Assembly (NCBI GenBank): GCA_903843315.1
Contig: CAIMPQ010000188.1
Span: 1-25,899 of the forward strand
Direction: 5' to 3'
Length of the DNA stretch: 25,899 nt
Source of the DNA: an uncultured beta proteobacterium
Lineage (GTDB): Bacteria > Pseudomonadota > Gammaproteobacteria > Burkholderiales > Burkholderiaceae
The number at the start of each line of letters is the position of its first letter. Within the stretch, counting starts at the first letter, position 1. Below, one piece after another: positions 5,820 through 13,500 of this stretch. The position numbers were made by a program, and so were the translations under genes. The notes beneath the pieces were generated by a model, which made no database searches, was not told the origin of the DNA, and saw nothing but the letters and a program-made list of their open reading frames with translations.

Positions 5820-8266
5820 TGGCTACAAAGAAAACTCCAGGTAAGCATGATGCTGCTGAACAAGCAGATCTATTTGCCAATCCAATTGAGATGGATATTG
5901 TTGAAGTTAATGAAGCGCCTGTAGTAGCGGCTTCACCTCAAGGACCAAAAGACCCGCACGATCCAAAAACAATCGATTTAAATGAAGATGGTAAAGATAG
6001 TCTGACGCTCGCAGTCTATGCTGAGCGCGCCTATCTGGATTACGCCATTAGCGTAGTCAAAGGTCGTGCATTACCTGATGTAGCAGATGGACAAAAACCA
6101 GTGCAGCGCCGAATTTTGTTCTCGATGAGCGAAATGGGATTACGCGCTGATGCAAAACCAGTCAAGAGTGCGCGTGTGGTTGGTGACGTCCTTGGTAAGT
6201 TTCACCCGCATGGTGATCAATCTGCTTATGACGCCTTAGTGCGTTTGGCGCAAAGTTTTTCTTTGCGCTACCCATTAATCGATGGCCAGGGTAACTTTGG
6301 ATCGCGTGATGGTGATGGCGCGGCTGCGATGCGTTATACCGAAGCCCGATTAACGAAGATTGCTGGGCTCTTGATGAGCGAAATTGATCAAGGAACAGTT
6401 GATTTCGCCCCAAACTATGATGGATCATTCCAGGAGCCGAAGTTACTGCCAGCGCGCTTACCCTTTGTTCTCCTCAATGGCGCTTCTGGTATTGCAGTGG
6501 GTATGGCTACAGAAATCCCATCACATAACTTGCGTGAAGTAGCTGCTGCAGCAATTGCCTTAATGAAGTCCCCCAAGATGTCTACGTCTGACTTGCTTGG
6601 AATCATGCCGGGTCCAGACTATCCAGGCGGTGGTCAAATCATTTCATCAGCAGCCGAAATTGCGCAGATTTATGAGGCAGGGCGTGGCAGTATCAAAGTA
6701 CGTGCGCGTTGGTCAGTAGAAGAATTGGCTCGTGGCCAATGGCAGATCGTTGTGAATGAGTTACCACCAGCAACTTCATCACAGCGTGTACTGCAAGAGA
6801 TTGAAGAGATTACCAATCCTAAAGTGAAGGTGGGTAAAAAAACACTGACTCCCGAGCAAAACAATCTTAAGTCCACCATCCTGAATGTCTTAGATGGTGT
6901 GCGCGATGAATCCAGCAAAGATGCTGCAGTGCGTCTGGTATTTGAGCCTAAGAGTAAAAATATTGATGTCAATGAGTTCGTGAACCTCTTATTGGCCCAT
7001 ACCTCTCTTGAGTGCAATGCGCCAATGAACTTGGTGATGATTGGAAATGATGGACGTCCACGTCAAAAGGGTCTCAAAGAGATTCTGACGGAGTGGGTGG
7101 AATTCAGAGTGGCTACGGTTACCCGTCGTACTCAGCATCGCTTAGGTAAAGTCAAAGACCGCATGCATATCTTGGAAGGTCGATTAATCGTTCTTCTCAA
7201 TATTGATAAGGTAATCAAGATCATTCGCAATAGCGATGAGCCTAAAGCCGATTTGATTAAAGAATTTAAGCTGAGTGATCGTCAGGCTGAAGATATTCTC
7301 GATATTCGTTTGCGTCAATTAGCCCGTCTTGAGGGCATCAAAATCGAGCAAGAGCTCAAAGAGCTGAAGGCTGAGCGTGATGATTTAGAAGGTCTGCTAC
7401 AAAGTGATGCCATCTTGCGCAAGCGCATCATTAAAGAAATTGAATCGGATATGAAAGATTTCGGTGATGATCGCCGCACCCTCATTCAAGAAGATAAGCG
7501 TGCTATTGCGGAAACCAAAGTGATTGATGAGCCCGTGACGGTCATCGTTTCCCAAAAAGGTTGGGTGCGTGTGCGCCAAGGTCATGAGCATGATGCAACT
7601 CAATTTAGCTTTAAAGCGGGTGATGGAATGTATACCACCTTTGAAGTTCGAACCGTTGATGTCATACAAGGTTTCGGTAGTGATGGTCGCGTCTACACAG
7701 TGCCAGTGAGTGAATTACCAGGCGCACGTGGTGATGGTTCGCCATTAACCAGTTTTGTCAATTTGGCTGCCGGTTCACAAATGGTTGCGTACTATGCTGG
7801 GCAACCCGATGACTTGGTATTGCTTTCCACTAAAGCAGGCTATGGGTTCTTGGCCAATGTTGCAGATATGACTACGCGTAATAAAGCGGGTAAATCTTTT
7901 GTCAGCATCGATACCAAAGTTCCTGGTGACGCACCTTTGGGAGCCGTCAAGGTTAAAGTAGGTATGAAGCAGGTTGCTTGTTTATCTGAGGCATCCAAGT
8001 TGTTGGTATTCCCATTAGATGAGTTAAAGCGCTTACCGACTGGTGGTAAAGGCGTGATCTTGATGGGCTTGGACGATAAAGAATTTTTAGCTTCTGCAAT
8101 TGCCGTTGGTTCAGATGGGGCTACTTATGCTGGCGCTGGCCGTGCAGGTAAGCCAACTGAACTCAACTTGGACGCCAAGACACTTAAATCATTTGCGGGT
8201 AATCGTGCGCGCAAGGGACACTTTGTTGAACCTCGCCTAAAAGACGGCAAGCTCATAGCCAATTGA
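5819..8266 (+). CDS. parC: DNA topoisomerase IV subunit A (ParC)
   Basis: ParC is the DNA-cleaving subunit of topoisomerase IV. Tyr173 in AAMRYTEARLT is the catalytic tyrosine. The DNA gate helix reads HPHGDQSAYDAL, and the C-terminal half contains repeats fitting the beta-pinwheel DNA-wrapping domain. At 815 residues it is longer than E. coli ParC (752), mainly because of a polar, probably disordered N-terminal extension of about 60 residues before AYLDYAISVV. Residues 15-19 of the extension read QADLF, a match to the sliding-clamp-binding pentapeptide. The position equivalent to E. coli Ser80, a quinolone-resistance site, is Gln134, and the Glu84 equivalent is Asp138. The gene starts in the parE stop codon (TAATG), implying coupled translation and balanced subunit synthesis. 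Confidence 0.97.
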   Translation: MATKKTPGKHDAAEQADLFANPIEMDIVEVNEAPVVAASPQGPKDPHDPKTIDLNEDGKDSLTLAVYAERAYLDYAISVVKGRALPDVADGQKPVQRRILFSMSEMGLRADAKPVKSARVVGDVLGKFHPHGDQSAYDALVRLAQSFSLRYPLIDGQGNFGSRDGDGAAAMRYTEARLTKIAGLLMSEIDQGTVDFAPNYDGSFQEPKLLPARLPFVLLNGASGIAVGMATEIPSHNLREVAAAAIALMKSPKMSTSDLLGIMPGPDYPGGGQIISSAAEIAQIYEAGRGSIKVRARWSVEELARGQWQIVVNELPPATSSQRVLQEIEEITNPKVKVGKKTLTPEQNNLKSTILNVLDGVRDESSKDAAVRLVFEPKSKNIDVNEFVNLLLAHTSLECNAPMNLVMIGNDGRPRQKGLKEILTEWVEFRVATVTRRTQHRLGKVKDRMHILEGRLIVLLNIDKVIKIIRNSDEPKADLIKEFKLSDRQAEDILDIRLRQLARLEGIKIEQELKELKAERDDLEGLLQSDAILRKRIIKEIESDMKDFGDDRRTLIQEDKRAIAETKVIDEPVTVIVSQKGWVRVRQGHEHDATQFSFKAGDGMYTTFEVRTVDVIQGFGSDGRVYTVPVSELPGARGDGSPLTSFVNLAAGSQMVAYYAGQPDDLVLLSTKAGYGFLANVADMTTRNKAGKSFVSIDTKVPGDAPLGAVKVKVGMKQVACLSEASKLLVFPLDELKRLPTGGKGVILMGLDDKEFLASAIAVGSDGATYAGAGRAGKPTELNLDAKTLKSFAGNRARKGHFVEPRLKDGKLIAN

Positions 8267-8273
8267 GGAAAGT

Positions 8274-8306
8274 TGGCGTTAATTCTTCTGCGGAATGTTA
8301 ACGCCA
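8274..8306 (+). terminator. Candidate terminator hairpin of parE-parC
   Basis: TGGCGTTAA (8274-8282) pairs with TTAACGCCA (8298-8306), with a further TTC/GAA pairing inside the loop. It begins 8 nt after the parC stop and is followed by TATTT, a weak T tract. It overlaps the last codons of the convergent xdhC gene, so the inverted repeat could be partly coincidental. Confidence 0.4.
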
Positions 8307-9238
8307 TATTTAACTGCAATGACTTCTGCCAGAATGGATACAGCAATTTCTGGTGGAGTGAGAGCGCCAATATAAAGTCCAACTGGGCCATGAAGTCTAT
8401 CGACTTGTTCTTTATTTAAGTCAAACTCCATGAGGCGATCTTTACGCTTCTGAGTATTTTTACGGCTACCTAGGGCTCCAACATAAAAAGCAGGCGAGCG
8501 TAGGGCCTCCATGAGTGCCATATCGTCTAACTTTGGATCGTGAGTTAATGCAACAACTGCGGTATGGGGGTCGACACCAATTTCCAGTAAGACATCATCG
8601 GGCATGCCTTTAATAAAGGTGAGGTCATTGCGATTCAGACCTTCGGCATATTCTTCACGAGGGTCTATTACGATCACCTCAAAGTCAGAAGCGAGTGCAA
8701 AGTCAGCAGTGTAGAGTGAGAGTTGACCGGCGCCGATGATCACCATACGCCACCGGGGTCCATAGGTAGTGACCATTTTCTGCTCTGTGCAGACGAACTC
8801 ATCATTGCGATTGCCGATATCAAGAGTAGATTTACCAGTGAGTAAATGGACGGTACGGCTCGTGATCTGATGTGTAGTGATTGCCTCGAGTAATTTTTCT
8901 AAGATAGCCAATTCAGGCTTTGGCTCAACGAGTAGACGCAGAGTACCGCCGCAAGGCAGTCCAAAGCGAGCAGCCTCTTGCTGGCTAACTCCATATATAA
9001 CCATTTCTGGGGTATCACGAGTCAGAATTTCAGTCTGAACTCGGCGAATCAAATCATCTTCAACACACCCGCCAGATACCGATCCTGCGACTTGACCGTC
9101 CTCACGGATGGCGAGCCATGAGCCTACAGGGCGTGGGGCAGATCCCCAAGTTTGGACGACTGTGGCAATGGCTAGGGAGTGACCCGCTTTAAGCCAACTG
9201 ACGGCAGAATTGAGAACGCTCAAATCAGTACTATTCAT
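8279..9238 (-). CDS. xdhC: XdhC/CoxI-family molybdenum cofactor insertion protein
   Basis: XdhC-family proteins bind molybdenum cofactor, guard it during sulfuration and deliver it to xanthine dehydrogenase or related Mo-hydroxylases. The 319-residue protein has the N-terminal XdhC/CoxI domain with GSVSGGCVEDDL (about residues 52-63) and CGGTLRLLVEP. A C-terminal NAD-binding-like Rossmann domain begins at VIIGAGQLSLY (about residue 166), and GALGSRKN and GLYIGALTPPEIAVSI follow. Both halves expected of the family are present. It diverges from the mocA-like gene over a 55-bp AT-rich gap and converges on parC. No Mo-hydroxylase structural gene lies in the window, so the client enzyme must be encoded elsewhere. 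Family assignment is strong; the client is unknown. Confidence 0.92.
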   Translation of the reverse strand: MNSTDLSVLNSAVSWLKAGHSLAIATVVQTWGSAPRPVGSWLAIREDGQVAGSVSGGCVEDDLIRRVQTEILTRDTPEMVIYGVSQQEAARFGLPCGGTLRLLVEPKPELAILEKLLEAITTHQITSRTVHLLTGKSTLDIGNRNDEFVCTEQKMVTTYGPRWRMVIIGAGQLSLYTADFALASDFEVIVIDPREEYAEGLNRNDLTFIKGMPDDVLLEIGVDPHTAVVALTHDPKLDDMALMEALRSPAFYVGALGSRKNTQKRKDRLMEFDLNKEQVDRLHGPVGLYIGALTPPEIAVSILAEVIAVKYGVNIPQKN

Positions 9239-9280
9239 GCTGTGTTTTGTCTTTATGGTTTATTTTTCTTATTTCCTATT

Positions 9281-9286
9281 TATTAT
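9281..9286 (+). promoter_or_regulatory. Candidate -10 element (TATTAT) for the mocA-like gene
   Basis: TATTAT ends 7 nt before the ATG at 9294. No clear -35 element or Shine-Dalgarno sequence is visible. If used, the mRNA would be leaderless or nearly so. Confidence 0.3.
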
Positions 9287-9293
9287 CACTCTA

Positions 9294-9944
9294 ATGACTT
9301 CTTTAGGTAAACCTTCCTCTCACCCCAACTTGCGCCTAGCGGTACTCTTGCTTGCAGCAGGTGAGGGCAGCCGTTTAGGTTCAATCCCTAAAGCTTTATT
9401 AATGCTAGAGGGACAAAGCCTGTTGAAGCGCTTTTGCCAAACAGTGCAAACACTTTCCCCTGTGGAGGTCTTGGTGGTGACAGGCTTTCATGGTCCTGCA
9501 ATTGAGGCTGAAGTACATCATGTGAAGCAAGAGCTGGATCTATCTATTAATCTGGTCCGTAACCCTAATCCAGAATTAGGTCAATCATCCTCGGTGCGAC
9601 TTGGACTAGAGTCCTTAAAAAGTAATTACGACGTTCTGCTGGTTGCCTTAGGTGATCAACCGGCCATAGGGGCTAGAGAAATCATTGCTTTGCTCGTTCA
9701 GTTTGAGAAGCGAACAGATCCAGAAGAAATCATTCTGCCCCTATTTGGACAGCAACGTGGGAACCCAGTGTTGCTCTCCAAAAAAGTGATTGAAGCTATT
9801 TTGGCAACCCCAGCAATGGTATGCAGACCGTTTATGGACCAACATCCAGAGCTTGTAAGAGCTTTTAATACTGAGAATGACGCCTATATACTGGATGTCG
9901 ATACACCAGCCGACATCCGGAAGTTTGGGTTAAAGCAGACTTAA
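9294..9944 (+). CDS. mocA: Nucleotidyltransferase, MocA-type molybdenum cofactor cytidylyltransferase
   Basis: MocA transfers CMP to molybdopterin to make the MCD form used by xanthine dehydrogenase-type enzymes. The 216-residue protein starts with the nucleotide-binding motif LLAAGEGSRLG followed by PKALL. It also has ALGDQPAI, with the metal-binding Asp, and GNPVLLSKK. The LAAG form of the first motif favours MocA (CTP) over MobA, which usually has LAGG and uses GTP. I start at the ATG 9294-9296. The open frame continues upstream to 9210, but that would add a hydrophobic stretch unknown in the family and overlap xdhC. Its stop overlaps the stop of the convergent ridA-like gene. Pairing with xdhC supports a role in Mo-hydroxylase maturation. 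Confidence 0.83.
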   Translation: MTSLGKPSSHPNLRLAVLLLAAGEGSRLGSIPKALLMLEGQSLLKRFCQTVQTLSPVEVLVVTGFHGPAIEAEVHHVKQELDLSINLVRNPNPELGQSSSVRLGLESLKSNYDVLLVALGDQPAIGAREIIALLVQFEKRTDPEEIILPLFGQQRGNPVLLSKKVIEAILATPAMVCRPFMDQHPELVRAFNTENDAYILDVDTPADIRKFGLKQT

Positions 9945-10399
9945 ATCTCAGCGATTAATTCAATTTCCACGCAGGCGCCTAAGGGGATTTGTGCCACACC
10001 AAAAGCACTGCGAGCATGCTTGCCAGCGTCGCCAAATACTTCGAAGAGCAATTCAGAGCAACCATTGATCACGAGATGTTGGTCAGTGAATTCTGAGGTG
10101 GAGTTCACTAAACCCATTACCTTAACGATGCGCTTTACTTTATCTAATGAGCCTAGGTGACATTGCAAAGTCGCAATCAAATCAATCGCAATAGCTCTCG
10201 CAGCCGCTTTACCAGTATCTGTATTCATATCCTTGCCAAGCTTGCCAACCCAGGGCTTGCCATCTTTTTTGGCAATATGCCCCGATAGAAACACCATGTT
10301 TCCAGAAGTTGCAGCCATAACGTAGGCAGCAGCAGGCGGTCCTGGTGGTGGTAAGTCTACTCCCAGGGCTTTAAGGCGTTCGCTGATATTTGTGCTCAT
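9941..10399 (-). CDS. RidA/YjgF-family protein
   Basis: RidA-family proteins are small trimeric enzymes, many of which hydrolyse reactive enamine/imine intermediates formed by PLP enzymes. In this 152-residue protein Arg130 in HARSAFGV corresponds to the substrate-binding arginine (Arg105 of E. coli RidA), and Glu144 in CVEIELIA to the conserved glutamate, so deaminase activity is possible. It has a longer N-terminus (ERLKALGVDLPPPGPP) than classical RidA (about 128 aa), as in the subgroup often annotated YjgF-like or endoribonuclease L-PSP. The stop codons of this gene and of the mocA-like gene overlap in the palindrome TTAA. It lies 50 bp downstream of the VWA gene on the same strand and may be the last gene of that transcript. 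Confidence 0.88.
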   Translation of the reverse strand: MSTNISERLKALGVDLPPPGPPAAAYVMAATSGNMVFLSGHIAKKDGKPWVGKLGKDMNTDTGKAAARAIAIDLIATLQCHLGSLDKVKRIVKVMGLVNSTSEFTDQHLVINGCSELLFEVFGDAGKHARSAFGVAQIPLGACVEIELIAEI

Positions 10400-10449
10400 A
10401 GTATGTTTCTAAAAAATGAAGAGAGGGTGGCAAAAAGGATAGAACAATC

Positions 10450-11625
10450 TTACTTGGAAAGTTGCCGCATCGCGCTTTCAAGACCATTGATCGTTACCGG
10501 GTACATGCGATCCTTGAGAAGGTTTTTCATGATATCGATAGATTGGCGATATTCCCAAACGGCTTCTGGTTCTGGGTTTAACCAAGCAAAATGTGGGAAA
10601 TGATCTAGTAGTCGATTCATCCACACAGCCCCAGCTTCATGATTGTTGTATTCGACTGAGCCATTTGGGCTGAGGATTTCATAGGGAGACATGGTGGCAT
10701 CGCCAACAAAAATGAGCTTGTAGTCAGATCCATATTTATTGATGATGTCTTGAGTAGGCGTTACTTGATCGCGCCTACGACGATTGCTTTGCCAGACATG
10801 GTCATACACACAGTTGTGAAAATAATAATGCTCGAGATGTTTAAATTCTGCCTTGGCTGCGGTAAATAACTCCCCAATGCGTAGGATGTGATCATCCATG
10901 GAGCCACCAACATCCATCAACAACAATACTTTGACTTGATTGTGCCGCTCGGGCCTCATCTGAATATCGAGCATTCCTGCATTGGCTGCGGTTGAGTGAA
11001 TGGTCTTATCGAGATCCAGTTCTAATACAGAGCCTTCGCGGGCAAAACGCCGCAAACGTCGTAAAGCAACTTTAATATTACGGGTCCCTAAAGCGAGATC
11101 GCTGTCATAGTCCTTAAACTCGCGGGCTTCCCAAACTTTGATGGCTGTACGATTGCCAGCACTTTCTCCGCCAATCCGGATCCCTTCAGGGTGATAGCCG
11201 CTATGGCCAAATGCGGAAGAGCCGCCAGCCCCAATCCATTTATTGCCACCCCCATGCCATTCTTTTTGTTCTTTCAGAAGTTCCTCAAGACGTTTTTTTA
11301 AGGCCTCTGGGCCGCCGAGCTTTTGAAGCGCAGCCTTTTCCTCATCCGTGAGAACGCGTTGCAGTTTTTTCTCAAGCCAATCCAGTGGGATATCCGGTGA
11401 GAGAGCAATGATTTGCTCTACGCCATTGAAGTAGGCGCCAAACACTTGATCGAAGCGATCAAAGTATTGCTCGTCTTTCACTAAAGTCATTCTGGAGAGT
11501 TGATAAAACTCATCAATTGATGGATTGATTACTCCAGCCTTTAATGCTTCAAGTAGAGTTAAAAACTCCCGGACTGAAACAGGCACCTTGGCCTCTTTCA
11601 GCTGTAAGAAGAATTGAATCAGCAT
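10450..11625 (-). CDS. CoxE-like VWA domain protein
   Basis: The 391-residue protein belongs to the VWA family containing CoxE (COG3825 type). The N-terminal half is helical. A glycine-rich linker (about residues 124-142) leads to a conserved segment before the VWA domain. The metal site has the family's altered form: LLLMDVGGSMDD with Asp238, Gly240 and Ser242 instead of DxSxS. IFVGDATMSPYEI lies further on. It is encoded 19 nt downstream of a MoxR-family AAA+ ATPase. Such ATPase-VWA pairs act as chaperones that insert metals or remodel target proteins; CoxD/CoxE of the carbon monoxide dehydrogenase system are the best-known case. The client here is unknown, because these two genes also occur widely without cox structural genes. 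Confidence 0.86.
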   Translation of the reverse strand: MLIQFFLQLKEAKVPVSVREFLTLLEALKAGVINPSIDEFYQLSRMTLVKDEQYFDRFDQVFGAYFNGVEQIIALSPDIPLDWLEKKLQRVLTDEEKAALQKLGGPEALKKRLEELLKEQKEWHGGGNKWIGAGGSSAFGHSGYHPEGIRIGGESAGNRTAIKVWEAREFKDYDSDLALGTRNIKVALRRLRRFAREGSVLELDLDKTIHSTAANAGMLDIQMRPERHNQVKVLLLMDVGGSMDDHILRIGELFTAAKAEFKHLEHYYFHNCVYDHVWQSNRRRRDQVTPTQDIINKYGSDYKLIFVGDATMSPYEILSPNGSVEYNNHEAGAVWMNRLLDHFPHFAWLNPEPEAVWEYRQSIDIMKNLLKDRMYPVTINGLESAMRQLSK

Positions 11626-11644
11626 GGAATTGAATCTTTAAGTA

Positions 11645-12514
11645 CTAACGATGATTGCGATTCATCATTACCAGCCGCTCAAAGAGATGTACATCTTGCT
11701 CATTCTTAAGTAAAGCGCCATGAAGCGGTGGCACCACGATCTTTTCTTCTTGGCTGTGAAGGGCTTGGGCAGGAATATCCTCTGCTAGCAAGAGCTTTAG
11801 CCAGTCAATCAACTCAGAAGTGGAGGGTTTCTTTTTCAGGCCAGGCAGGGAGCGTATTTGATAGAAGGACTTCAAGGCTGCGTCAAGGAGATCTTGTTTG
11901 ATCTTGGGGTGATGGACATCCACGATGCGCTGCATCGTGTCGGCATCCGGAAATGCAATGTAATGAAAGAAGCAGCGACGTAAAAAAGCATCGGGCAACT
12001 CTTTCTCATTGTTTGAGGTGATGATGACTAAAGGGCGATGTTTTGCTTTAATTAATTCACGCGTTTCATAGACATAAAATTCCATGCGGTCAATTTCACG
12101 CAAAAGATCATTCGGAAATTCAATATCTGCTTTATCTATTTCATCAATTAATAAAACGGTGGGCTCATCGGCCTCAAAGGCCTGCCATAAAACACCCTTC
12201 ACAATGTAATTGCGAATGTCGTTAACTTTTTCATCGCCCAGCTGAGAATCGCGCAAACGACTGACAGCATCGTATTCATACAAACCTTGTTGTGCTTTAG
12301 TAGTCGACTTGATATGCCATTGCAACAGTGGCATGCCAAGGGCGGCAGCAACTTCTTCAGCCAACATAGTTTTGCCGGTACCTGGCTCACCTTTAATGAG
12401 AAGAGGACGTTGTAATACCATGGCGGCATTGACAGCCAATTTGAGATCATCGGTAGCAACATAGCTGCTACTGCCATCAAAGCGCGCTTGGGATTGGGCA
12501 GCGGGTTTACTCAT
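11645..12514 (-). CDS. MoxR-family AAA+ ATPase (CoxD-like)
   Basis: The protein has 289 residues. Walker A is GEPGTGKT (Gly42 to Thr49) and Walker B is LLIDEID (residues 121-127). Sensor 1 appears as ITSNNEKELP, followed by the arginine-finger region DAFLRRCFFHYIAFPD. This is the MoxR/CoxD group, which works with VWA partners in metallo-enzyme maturation. The VWA partner is immediately downstream. A run of basic residues after the AAA core and a C-terminal helical lid complete the usual length. The gene begins its transcript; the 174 bp separating it from the divergent cytochrome genes must contain both promoters. The family is certain and the substrate is inferred only in general terms. Confidence 0.92.
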   Translation of the reverse strand: MSKPAAQSQARFDGSSSYVATDDLKLAVNAAMVLQRPLLIKGEPGTGKTMLAEEVAAALGMPLLQWHIKSTTKAQQGLYEYDAVSRLRDSQLGDEKVNDIRNYIVKGVLWQAFEADEPTVLLIDEIDKADIEFPNDLLREIDRMEFYVYETRELIKAKHRPLVIITSNNEKELPDAFLRRCFFHYIAFPDADTMQRIVDVHHPKIKQDLLDAALKSFYQIRSLPGLKKKPSTSELIDWLKLLLAEDIPAQALHSQEEKIVVPPLHGALLKNEQDVHLFERLVMMNRNHR

Positions 12515-12616
12515 ATGGTTTACCTGGAAAAGTCATTAGTTAGGCATTCCAGTATAGGTAAATGATGACAATCTTTCAGTGTTTTCACTGATTTTGGGCT
12601 CTGAAATGGCTAAACC

Positions 12617-12646
12617 TTGGTTAGGAAAGCATCTGTCCGCTATACT
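12617..12646 (+). promoter_or_regulatory. Candidate sigma-70 promoter of the cytochrome c pair
   Basis: TTGGTT (12617-12622) and TATACT (12641-12646) are 18 nt apart. The predicted start at about 12653 lies directly against the FNR-type box at 12655-12668. The -10 match is good and the -35 match moderate. Confidence 0.45.
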
Positions 12647-12654
12647 CTCCAAAA

Positions 12655-12668
12655 TTGATTTAAATCAA
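12655..12668. promoter_or_regulatory. Perfect FNR/Anr-type box TTGAT-N4-ATCAA
   Basis: The sequence TTGATTTAAATCAA is a full 14-bp palindrome that matches the FNR/CRP-superfamily anaerobic box exactly. Its centre is 27 bp before the cytochrome ATG, which is too close for a class II activator site at -41.5. Set against the promoter at 12617-12646 it would cover the first transcribed bases, a position typical of repression. FNR recognition is inferred from the motif. Confidence 0.55.
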
Positions 12669-12688
12669 ACTCATTAATACTGATTTCT

Positions 12689-13054
12689 ATGAAAAAACTC
12701 TCCATTCTTCCTCAATTGGTCGTATCTGCTAGCTTGGCATTTGCCGGATTTGCGGTTCAGGCTGATGAAGTTAAAGGTAATGCTGCCGCTGGTAATCCTA
12801 AAGTATGGCTTTGTGTTGGTTGCCATTCCATTCCGGACTATCGTGCAGATTACCCACTGGTATACAAAGTACCGATGTTGGGCGGCCAGAATGCCGCCTA
12901 TCTTGCTAGCGCCTTAGCTGCCTACAAAAAAGGTGAAAGAAAGCATCCAACAATGCGCGCCATTGCGGGCAGTCTTTCTGATCAAGATATGGCTGATCTC
13001 GGCGAATACTATGCTGCGCAAACAGCCAGCTCACCTAACAACCCATTGAAGTGA
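12689..13054 (+). CDS. Periplasmic c-type cytochrome, single haem (c4/c553-like module)
   Basis: The 121-residue protein begins with a Sec signal peptide (MKKL, hydrophobic core, probable cleavage after FAVQA at residue 25). Haem is attached at CVGCH (Cys42, Cys45, His46). The Met in PTMRAIAGSLSD is the likely sixth ligand. MLGGQNAAYLASALAAYKKGERKH followed by LSDQDMADLGEYYA is the pattern of cytochrome c4/c553 domains. It would shuttle electrons in the periplasm, plausibly to a terminal oxidase. The next gene encodes a second module of the same type, together resembling a di-haem cytochrome c4 split in two. An FNR-type box lies just upstream. The partner reductase or oxidase is not in the window. 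Confidence 0.9.
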   Translation: MKKLSILPQLVVSASLAFAGFAVQADEVKGNAAAGNPKVWLCVGCHSIPDYRADYPLVYKVPMLGGQNAAYLASALAAYKKGERKHPTMRAIAGSLSDQDMADLGEYYAAQTASSPNNPLK

Positions 13055-13071
13055 TATTTAGAGGCATTTTT

Positions 13072-13425
13072 ATGAAAGTCGCACTAGTTACAGCAGTTTT
13101 ACTCTCCAGCATTGGCCTTGCTAATTTGGCAAATGCTGCCAGCGTAGATAAAGGCCAAGCCCTTGTTGAGAAAGCCAATTGTGCTTCTTGCCATGGCGCT
13201 GGACTCAATGCACCAATTCTTCCCGTATACCCTAAGCTTGCTGGACAATATTCTGATTACATTTACTACGCTTTGAAGGCATATAAAGTAGGTAATGGCA
13301 ATGCCCAATACGGTCGCAATAACGCCATCATGGGTTCACAAGTACTGGCTTTCTCTGATGCTGATATGCAAGATATTGGTGCTTATATCGCTTCGTTACC
13401 AGGGAATTTCGTAATTAAGAAATAG
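13072..13425 (+). CDS. Periplasmic c-type cytochrome, single haem (second module)
   Basis: This 117-residue protein has a signal peptide (MKVALV, cleavage probably after LANA at about residue 22). Its haem motif is CASCH (Cys37, Cys40, His41). YPKLAGQYSDYIYYALKAYKVGN and FSDADMQDIGAYIASL match the cytochrome c4/c553 fold, and Met in AIMGSQ is the likely axial ligand. I start at ATG 13072, which has GAGG at 13061-13064. An upstream in-frame ATG at 13051 overlaps the previous gene and would add residues ahead of the signal peptide. The gap to the first cytochrome is 17 nt, so the pair is one transcript, ended by the hairpin at 13451-13481. Confidence 0.9.
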   Translation: MKVALVTAVLLSSIGLANLANAASVDKGQALVEKANCASCHGAGLNAPILPVYPKLAGQYSDYIYYALKAYKVGNGNAQYGRNNAIMGSQVLAFSDADMQDIGAYIASLPGNFVIKK

Positions 13426-13450
13426 CCCATTTACGATTAGCAAGTTCAAA

Positions 13451-13481
13451 TAAAGGCTTAGAATCATCTTCTAAGCCTTTA
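13451..13481. terminator. Bidirectional terminator between the cytochrome pair and the GntR gene
   Basis: A perfect 13-bp stem, TAAAGGCTTAGAA pairing with TTCTAAGCCTTTA, encloses a 5-nt loop TCATC. ATTATTT-like sequence follows on the plus strand and TATTTG on the minus strand. It lies between two convergent genes (stops at 13425 and 13501), the expected place for a shared terminator. Confidence 0.8.
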
Positions 13482-13500
13482 TTATTTATAGGTTATTTAA

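Noticed and set aside
9210..9293. Hydrophobic N-terminal extension on the mocA-like protein
   Set aside because: It looks like a membrane segment only because the intergenic DNA is T-rich; the family is cytosolic and begins just before the LLAAG motif.
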